This document shows positions 7,241-12,147 of a stretch of 12,147 bases of DNA, in pieces (the first letter of the stretch is position 1; every line of letters begins with the position of its first letter). The translations under genes were made by a program, and so were the position numbers. Source of the stretch: Mariprofundaceae bacterium (GTDB lineage: Bacteria; Pseudomonadota; Zetaproteobacteria; Mariprofundales; Mariprofundaceae); assembly GCA_030950835.1 (NCBI GenBank), contig JAUZQU010000123.1:1-12147 (forward strand). The letters run 5' to 3'. The notes under the pieces were generated by a model, which was not told the origin of the DNA, ran no database searches, and saw nothing but the letters and a program-made list of their open reading frames with translations.

Positions 7241-9326
7241 CGTGTAAACCTAACTTCGCCAATGTGCGCACATTCACCTTGGCGGGAATCTCAGCAACCG
7301 AAAGCACCGCCACGCGCGGCATCACTTTACCCAATGCTAATGCCAAATGAGGGCGCAATGCAGGGGTAGTCAGCAGCACAGGGGTGTCGATTTGTTGGCT
7401 GGTAGCAAGCTCTGTAAATCGGGTTAATAAACGTTGCCATTGATTGAACTCTAAAGGTAAAGCCATATTTCCAGCTCCTGCTTGTAACACACGCTCACTC
7501 ATACTTTGTTCAACAACGGGATCAATGGTGAACACTGCCAACGCTTGCTCAGCATCTAAATGCCGTTGCACAATGCTGCGTCCAAGTTTAAGTCTAACCA
7601 ACTCCACCATACCCATCTGGTCGCGTTGCTCGGCTAAACCATCTCCAATAGTCTCTATAATCAACAGCAAATCCCGAATCGGCACCCATTCCGCCAACAA
7701 ACGCTGCAACACGTTCTGCAACAAAGCATAGGACACTTGTGCAGGCACAATTTCATCCACCACTTTGGGATAACGCTCGCTCAACATCTCCACCAATTCA
7801 CGGGTTTGCACCCTATCTAACATCTCTGAAGCATGGTTTCTCAAGATTTCTGTAATGTGGGTGACCACCATGGTGACGGGTTCAACCACCGTATAACCAG
7901 ATAATTCAGCTTGTTGCCGTTTATCTTGAGTAATCCACAAAGCAGGAAGACCAAAAGCAGGCTCTTGTGTAGGCACACCATCCACACGCGGCCCTGCAAT
8001 TTGCCCTTCAAGTGCCAGCAAATGGCGAGGACGAATCTCACTGCGCCCTACTTCCGCACCACGCACCAACACCCGATAATCACCAACACCCAGTTGTAAA
8101 TTATCTTTGATATGTACAGGTGGTAGCACAAAACCAATCTCTTGGGCAATTTGACGGCGTACCGTTTGTAAGCGCTCCAATAAATTACCATCACCACCAC
8201 CTTCCACCAAATCAATCAAGCCATAACCCACTTCCAAACGAATCGGATCCACCACCAACAATTCAGACATGGATTGCTCTTGGCTGCTCGTGCCTTCATC
8301 CGTACTTTCAGTTTCTTCCACAGCAGGCGCAGCAGCTTGTATATCTTGTTCGGTTTGTAAGTACCAACCCGTAAAACCAAGCCCCAACGACAACAACATA
8401 AAAGGGAAGAAGGGTAAGCCAGGCACCATGCTCATGAACAACATCGCAGCACTTGCCACAAAGTGTACCTTGGGGTGCGCCGTGAATTGGTCTGTGATTT
8501 CAGTGGCCATGGTTGCGCCACTGCCTGCTCTGGTAATCACAATACCTGCCGCAGTGGAGATAATCAGCGCAGGAATTTGTGACACCAAACCATCACCCAC
8601 AGTCAAAATACTGTACACATTGATCGCATCACCCATCGCCATGCCTTGTTGAGCTGTGCCAATCACCAAACCTGCAATCAAGTTAATCGCCGTAATAATC
8701 AAACCTGCAACAGCATCTCCACGCACAAACTTTGCCGCACCATCCATAGAACCATAAAACTCAGCTTCGCGTGCCACATCTTCACGGCGTTGTTTGGCTT
8801 GCACATCGTTAATCATGCCTGCATTCAAATCCGCATCAATCGCCATTTGTTTGCCTGGCATGGCATCCAAGGTGAAACGTGCTGCCACTTCGGCAATACG
8901 CGTAGAACCTTTGGTAATCACCACAAAGTTAATCAGCACCAAAACAATAAAAATAATCAGCCCAACCACCGTATTCCCACCCACTACAAACTGACCAAAA
9001 CCTTCTATCACTTGTCCTGCTGCTGCTGTACCATCTTGACCATGCAATAAAATCAAACGGGTGGTTGCCACATTCAAGGAAAGGCGAAAAAGCGTGGTTA
9101 AGAGTAATAATGAAGGGAAAATAGAAAATTCTAAGGGTTTTAAGACATAAATAGAGGTTAAAAGAATCAACACACCTGCTGCAATATTCACAGCCAACAA
9201 CATATCCATCACCCATGTCGGCAATGGCACCATCATAATCATCAAAATCGCCAACACACCCACTGCCAACATCACATCGGTATGTTTACCCATTCTTTGC
9301 AATGTTAAGGTGGCGCTTGCAAACAT
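7230..9326 (-). CDS. flhA: Flagellar type III export gate protein FlhA
   Basis: FlhA forms the nonameric ring of the export gate, couples proton flow to export and docks chaperone-substrate complexes. This 698-residue protein has the usual family length. Its N-terminal half (about 18-325) carries about eight membrane helices and the FHIPEP signature at about 150-170 (RFTLDAMPGKQMAIDADLNAG). The FVRGDA motif at 200-205 contains the conserved acidic residue linked to proton use. A low-complexity acidic linker (about 330-352) leads to the cytoplasmic domain (about 355-698), with VDPIRLEVGYGLIDLV, VLPPVHIKDN and LQNVLQRLLAEWVPIRDL. A clear AAGGAG site lies eight bases before the ATG at 9326. It follows flhB by 31 bases and overlaps flhF. 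No abnormal features were seen. Confidence 0.98.
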   Translation of the reverse strand: MFASATLTLQRMGKHTDVMLAVGVLAILMIMMVPLPTWVMDMLLAVNIAAGVLILLTSIYVLKPLEFSIFPSLLLLTTLFRLSLNVATTRLILLHGQDGTAAAGQVIEGFGQFVVGGNTVVGLIIFIVLVLINFVVITKGSTRIAEVAARFTLDAMPGKQMAIDADLNAGMINDVQAKQRREDVAREAEFYGSMDGAAKFVRGDAVAGLIITAINLIAGLVIGTAQQGMAMGDAINVYSILTVGDGLVSQIPALIISTAAGIVITRAGSGATMATEITDQFTAHPKVHFVASAAMLFMSMVPGLPFFPFMLLSLGLGFTGWYLQTEQDIQAAAPAVEETESTDEGTSSQEQSMSELLVVDPIRLEVGYGLIDLVEGGGDGNLLERLQTVRRQIAQEIGFVLPPVHIKDNLQLGVGDYRVLVRGAEVGRSEIRPRHLLALEGQIAGPRVDGVPTQEPAFGLPALWITQDKRQQAELSGYTVVEPVTMVVTHITEILRNHASEMLDRVQTRELVEMLSERYPKVVDEIVPAQVSYALLQNVLQRLLAEWVPIRDLLLIIETIGDGLAEQRDQMGMVELVRLKLGRSIVQRHLDAEQALAVFTIDPVVEQSMSERVLQAGAGNMALPLEFNQWQRLLTRFTELATSQQIDTPVLLTTPALRPHLALALGKVMPRVAVLSVAEIPAKVNVRTLAKLGLHDAN

Positions 9327-9334
9327 GAAGGTGA

Positions 9335-9340
9335 CTCCTT
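9335..9340 (-). promoter_or_regulatory. Strong Shine-Dalgarno site for flhA
   Basis: AAGGAG on the minus strand lies eight bases upstream of the flhA ATG. It is among the best ribosome sites in the operon and fits a high demand for FlhA, a nonamer. Confidence 0.75.
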
Positions 9341-9357
9341 GGTGTTTCTGCGGGGGA

Positions 9358-10428
9358 TTACCTCGGCGTTTTCATTTTGAAGATTTCAGCAAGAATGACT
9401 GCCACGGCTTCAAAAAGTTGTTCGGGAATTTGTTGCCCTATTTCTACATCCTTAAACAAGGAACGCGCCAACAATTTGTTTTCCCGAATCGGAACGCCAC
9501 TTTCCTTGGCTAAAGCCTTGATTTTTTGGGCAATATTGTCTTGACCTTTAGCAATCACTTTAGGCGCAGAGAAACCCAGTTCGTCATATTTCAATGCCAC
9601 GGCAAAATGGGTTGGGTTGGTAATCACCACATCTGCTTTGGGTACATCTGCCATCATACGATTTTGTGCTTGTTCCATTTGAATTTGACGGATTTTGGCT
9701 TTGAGCTGAGGGTCGCCTTCGGATTCTTTGTGTTCATCACGGACTTCTTTCATCGACATCTTCATCGATTTTGCATGTTCCCAACGTTGATAAATCACAT
9801 CAGCCAAAGCAATGACAAAGAAAAATACTGCCACAAGCCCAATAATAGCCACACTTCCTTCTAACATGAGCAACACAATGTCGTGTACACCTTTGCGTGT
9901 GCTTTGAATGGCAGGTAAAAACAAATCTGAAACCACATACCAACAAATCAGACTAATGATGGATAGTTTCAACACGGATTTCACAAATTCCGCCAAGGAT
10001 TTGGTAGAAAACAAACGTCCAAACCCTTTCATCGGGCTGACCTTCTCCATCTTGGGTTGCAGCGTTTCAAAGGTAAACACGGGCCCTGTAACCAAAAACA
10101 CCACCAACATACCCAAAAGCACCATGGGAATCGCTACAGGTAAGACCAATAATGCAATATCCAACGCCAAGTCCATCAATAAAATTTGCATACCTTCAGG
10201 CGTGAAATCTATCTTGACCTTTCCCGATAAATAAGAGACCAACAAATCTTCCAAACGCACCGCCATCCATGCCCCAACACCCGTAATCGGCAAAGATGCC
10301 AACAACAAAAATGAAATCGCCGTAGAGGGTTCACGGCTGGTCGCCACCTGCCCTTTTTTGCGCGCATCCTCTAGCCGTTTCTCACTGGCATCTTCGGTCT
10401 GCTGACTCTTATCTTGGTCGTCAGCCAT
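9358..10428 (-). CDS. flhB: Flagellar export switch protein FlhB
   Basis: FlhB is an inner-membrane component of the export apparatus that changes specificity from rod/hook to filament substrates. This 356-residue protein begins with the charged motif SEKRLEDARKKGQVATSRE, has four hydrophobic segments (about 36-57, 86-115, 150-170 and 187-212) and a cytoplasmic domain from about 215. The self-cleaving site NPTH is intact at 271-274, inside VVITNPTHFAVALKYDE, so cleavage between Asn271 and Pro272 is expected. The motif MSMKEVRDEHKESEGDP, conserved in the FlhB linker, is at 224-240. The ribosome site is weak (AAGAA). The gene starts 24 bases after the fliR stop. Its switch partner would be a FliK protein; a small FliK-like protein is encoded later in the same gene run. 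Confidence 0.98.
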   Translation of the reverse strand: MADDQDKSQQTEDASEKRLEDARKKGQVATSREPSTAISFLLLASLPITGVGAWMAVRLEDLLVSYLSGKVKIDFTPEGMQILLMDLALDIALLVLPVAIPMVLLGMLVVFLVTGPVFTFETLQPKMEKVSPMKGFGRLFSTKSLAEFVKSVLKLSIISLICWYVVSDLFLPAIQSTRKGVHDIVLLMLEGSVAIIGLVAVFFFVIALADVIYQRWEHAKSMKMSMKEVRDEHKESEGDPQLKAKIRQIQMEQAQNRMMADVPKADVVITNPTHFAVALKYDELGFSAPKVIAKGQDNIAQKIKALAKESGVPIRENKLLARSLFKDVEIGQQIPEQLFEAVAVILAEIFKMKTPR

Positions 10429-10452
10429 GGTTTCTTAACACATGCATCAACA

Positions 10453-11235
10453 TTAAGCGCCAGATAAATGACGCAGGAATAAAGGTAAGCTTTGCCCAAG
10501 GGCAGCAAAGTTATCCATCATCAACGACATGAAGGCAGGCAACGATAATGAAAAAATAAACAGCCCCAAACCCACAGAAAGTGGGAAGCTGACAAAGAAC
10601 ACCTGCACTTGTGGCACAGCCCGCGCAATCAAACCCAAAGCCACATAAACAAAAAAGAGCAATAATAATACAGGTGCCATCAAACGAACTGCCAACTCAA
10701 ACATCGCTGCTGCTGCATCATTGATGGTTGACCAGCCTTGAAATGACCAATCTGAACCTGGTGGTAAGATGGTAAATGATTCAATCAAGGTTAAGATAAA
10801 CAAGTGATGTGCGCCACTTGCCAGCCACATCAGTATCGCCAATACCCCTGCAAACTGACCAATAATCGCACCTTGTGCCGAGGTTGCAGGGTCAAACACG
10901 TTCGCCATCGCCATACCCATTTGTAAACTCATCATTTGCCCTGCAAATTGCACGGCGGTGAAAATAAGTTGCGCCAACATCGCCAAAGCACCTGCCAACA
11001 ACATTTCTTGAACGGCAAACAGAATGTAGATCACAGGTTCAGCCTGAATGATGGGCACATTGGGCGATACAATTGGAAAAATAAGGATAGTTAACATGCC
11101 TGACAAACCCGCTTTGGCAGGTGCAGGAATCAGCTTATGTCCTAGAACGGGCAATAACATCATCAACAAACTGACGCGCAAAAAAACAAGAATCGCCAGT
11201 AAAATGTCTTGCTCATCAGGCATGGGCAACAACAT
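10453..11235 (-). CDS. fliR: Flagellar export gate protein FliR
   Basis: FliR is an integral membrane part of the FliPQR export-gate complex. This 260-residue protein is almost wholly hydrophobic, with about six predicted membrane helices. It carries FliR hallmarks: VLGHKLIPAPAKAGLSGML near 30-48, FAGQMMSLQMGMAMANVFDP near 98-117 and PQVQVFFVSFPLSVGLGL near 209-226. Length matches the family. The ATG at 11235 is one base after the fliQ stop, implying translational coupling. An in-frame ATG at 11223 is an alternative start; neither has a strong ribosome site. Confidence 0.97.
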   Translation of the reverse strand: MLLPMPDEQDILLAILVFLRVSLLMMLLPVLGHKLIPAPAKAGLSGMLTILIFPIVSPNVPIIQAEPVIYILFAVQEMLLAGALAMLAQLIFTAVQFAGQMMSLQMGMAMANVFDPATSAQGAIIGQFAGVLAILMWLASGAHHLFILTLIESFTILPPGSDWSFQGWSTINDAAAAMFELAVRLMAPVLLLLFFVYVALGLIARAVPQVQVFFVSFPLSVGLGLFIFSLSLPAFMSLMMDNFAALGQSLPLFLRHLSGA

Positions 11236-11236
11236 A

Positions 11237-11506
11237 TTAACTCAAAAGGCTAGGAATCGACTCAAATAAACGTCGGGTATAACTGACCAAAGTTTCCACC
11301 ATCCAAGGTGCAGCAAAAACCATCGCCACAAATACTGCAATGATTTTAGGCACAAAAGTAAGCGTCATTTCTTGGATTTGCGTCACCGCTTGAAACAAAG
11401 AAATCGCCACCCCCACCACCAATGCCACTATCAACATGGGTAGTGAGAGTATTAAAGTCATCTCTAGGGCTTCTTTGCCATAATTGATTACTAAATCAGG
11501 GTTCAT
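11237..11506 (-). CDS. fliQ: Flagellar export gate protein FliQ
   Basis: FliQ is a small two-helix subunit of the FliPQR gate. This 89-residue protein has helices at about 15-37 and 52-73, with the family motif LFQAVTQIQEMTLTFVPK between them and the usual ending RRLFESIPSL. Length is normal. It is the first gene of the minus-strand run. The usual upstream neighbour fliP is not present in the 641 bases that follow. The upstream sequence has only a weak ribosome-site candidate (TTGGGGT directly before the ATG), and a sigma-54-like promoter match sits so close that the transcript might have almost no leader. Confidence 0.97.
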   Translation of the reverse strand: MNPDLVINYGKEALEMTLILSLPMLIVALVVGVAISLFQAVTQIQEMTLTFVPKIIAVFVAMVFAAPWMVETLVSYTRRLFESIPSLLS

Positions 11507-11517
11507 ACCCCAAGAAG

Positions 11518-11533
11518 AGCAAAGATAATGCCA
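11518..11533 (-). promoter_or_regulatory. Possible sigma-54 (RpoN) promoter for the fliQ operon
   Basis: On the minus strand the sequence reads TGGCAT-TATCT-TTGCT, close to the sigma-54 consensus TGGCAC-N5-TTGCA. The essential GG and GC pairs are present, separated by exactly ten bases. Sigma-54 commonly drives middle flagellar genes in polarly flagellated gammaproteobacteria. The predicted transcription start would fall at about 11507, next to the fliQ ATG, which would make a leaderless or near-leaderless message. That geometry is unusual and lowers confidence. I saw no sigma-28-type or good sigma-70-type promoter in the same strand of the region. Confidence 0.4.
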
Positions 11534-11739
11534 AGCATGGTATTACAAGCTCAAGCAGCAAAATGTGTTGCCTTCAAATCTAGCCCTTCAAGCTTTGCCC
11601 AGCACACTCAAACCTCAAACCTCTCCTATCTCTCTAACAAACTCGAACAGAAACTCACGCTGATGATAGCGATGGCTGATATGGCGCATCAGCCTCAGCT
11701 TATAACGCTTGGCGATCTATTGCTTTTGTAGATGTTATG

Positions 11740-11772
11740 AACTTCAATATAAGAATAAGAAACTGAAGTTTC
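11740..11772. repeat. Nested inverted repeat
   Basis: Two overlapping dyads are visible. AACTTCA (11740-11746) pairs with TGAAGTT (11764-11770) across 17 bases, and GAAACT (11759-11764) pairs with AGTTTC (11767-11772) across two bases. The two are mutually exclusive as hairpins. No T-tract follows, so a simple terminator is unlikely; an operator or repeat remnant is possible. Confidence 0.45.
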
Positions 11773-11874
11773 ACTGTTTCCGATTTTATGCTATACTTGA
11801 ACCTATGCTTTACCTGTTGAAAAATAAAGGTTTTTTCACTGTGGTATTCCTGTGGAATAAAGTTGAGTTTAATA

Positions 11875-11902
11875 GGTGTTTGCTACTAACGGCTCAAACA
11901 CC
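11875..11902. repeat. Inverted repeat with 8-base arms
   Basis: GGTGTTTG (11875-11882) and CAAACACC (11895-11902) are perfectly complementary across a 12-base loop. On the plus strand an A-rich stretch follows (GCAAAAATAAC), and on the minus strand no clear T-tract follows, so I do not call a terminator. Confidence 0.5.
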
Positions 11903-12107
11903 GCAAAAATAACTCCCTACTTATTGAATATAGGCTTGCAGTTACTCAAACACAGTTAAACTTCAGAATAAGAAACTAACGGCAGCTAAAGCAGTATGAA
12001 TGGAGCAAGAAGATGAACAGACTACCCTATTACGCACAACAACGATAGTGAGATATGTCTTTGACTTATCATACCCTATTCAGCGCAGACAATGCTCTCT
12101 CTTGCGC

Positions 12108-12130
12108 CCGCTTGACGTACCTTCAAGCGG
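12108..12130. repeat. Inverted repeat with 8-base GC-containing arms
   Basis: CCGCTTGA (12108-12115) and TCAAGCGG (12123-12130) are perfectly complementary with a seven-base loop. It would form a stable hairpin, but neither strand shows a following T-tract. It lies inside the short minus-strand frame that runs in from the window edge. Confidence 0.5.
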
Positions 12131-12147
12131 CTATACATAGGCATTCT

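Larger units (their letters stand above)
11740..11977. repeat. Imperfect direct repeat pair (11740-11764 and 11959-11977)
   Basis: The second copy reads AACTTCAGAATAAGAAACT. The first copy has the same 19 bases with six extra bases (ATATAA) inserted after AACTTCA. The copies are in the same orientation, about 195 bases apart. Their origin is unknown; they could be degenerate ends or internal repeats of a small mobile element, or duplicated regulatory sites. Confidence 0.45.
11507..12147. other. Region without a recognised gene, upstream of fliQ
   Basis: About 640 bases hold no gene I can name. The open frames are all short (67 codons or fewer) and lack recognisable motifs. The region contains the sigma-54-like site next to fliQ, an imperfect direct repeat, several inverted repeats and many stop codons in all frames between about 11740 and 12070. 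A minus-strand frame that is open from the window end to a TAG at 12076-12078 could be the tail of a neighbouring gene (…SIVCAE), but it is only 23 codons long. The region may be a rearrangement junction, since fliP would normally precede fliQ; this is inference. Confidence 0.6.

Noticed and set aside
11528..11731. A 67-codon plus-strand open frame starting 21 bases from the fliQ start, divergent to it
   Set aside because: It has a modest purine-rich sequence upstream but no recognisable motif, no room for a promoter and a composition that does not look like a defined protein. It also overlaps the sigma-54-like site.
11709..11912. A 67-codon plus-strand open frame rich in Phe, Leu and Lys
   Set aside because: No ribosome site or motif was seen, and it covers the nested inverted repeats. 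Its composition reflects local AT-rich sequence.
11875..11960. Integron attC-like site suggested by CTAACGGC and GTTAAAC motifs
   Set aside because: The core sites do not pair in the required inverted arrangement, and no integrase or cassette structure is present.
12002..12048. A tiny plus-strand frame (ATG at 12013) with GGAG upstream, encoding about 11 residues
   Set aside because: It is too short to judge, and there is no attenuator-like hairpin plus T-tract or a downstream gene that would make it a leader peptide.
12108..12130. Rho-independent terminator
   Set aside because: The hairpin is strong but no T-tract follows on either strand, so it is listed only as an inverted repeat.
1..12147. 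CRISPR array, tRNA, rRNA, or intact insertion sequence
   Set aside because: No regularly spaced repeats, RNA gene structure or transposase gene could be recognised on either strand.

Overview
This window is a flagellar gene cluster from a Gram-negative bacterium, most likely a gamma- or zeta-type proteobacterium with polar flagella. Three things suggest this: the minus-strand gene order fliQ, fliR, flhB, flhA, flhF, flhG, fliA; the FlhF/FlhG pair, which sets flagellar position and number; and a DUF2802-type gene next to fliA. The base composition looks moderately AT-rich. The sequence alone does not fix a genus.

Layout. (1) Positions 1-757, plus strand: the C-terminal signalling part of a methyl-accepting chemotaxis protein. 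An in-frame stop lies just upstream and there is no sensor or HAMP part, so it is probably a remnant or a 5'-truncated gene. (2) Positions 805-11506, minus strand: eleven tightly packed genes reading right to left. They are fliQ, fliR, flhB and flhA (export gate), flhF and flhG (placement and number control), an unnamed 68-residue membrane protein, fliA (sigma-28), a DUF2802 membrane protein, a small FliK-like protein, and a hybrid sensor histidine kinase. Spacings run from 4- and 11-base overlaps to gaps of about 33 bases, which fits one operon with translational coupling. (3) Positions 11507-12147: no recognised gene. It holds a sigma-54-like promoter match directly against the fliQ start, plus several short direct and inverted repeats.

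How the genes work together. FliQ, FliR, FlhB and FlhA form the membrane part of the type III export apparatus. FlhB switches substrate class by cleaving itself at NPTH, and FliK-type proteins normally trigger that switch. FlhF and FlhG decide where and how many flagella are built. FliA then transcribes late genes such as filament and chemotaxis genes. The hybrid kinase at the end of the cluster is a candidate signalling input but has no proven flagellar link.

I found no wholly new system. The points most worth a second look are: a FlhF with a degenerate G3 motif paired with a FlhG that lacks the usual N-terminal DQAxxLR activator segment; the unnamed small membrane protein between flhG and fliA; the promoter-like site at fliQ in a cluster that starts without fliP; and the truncated chemoreceptor.
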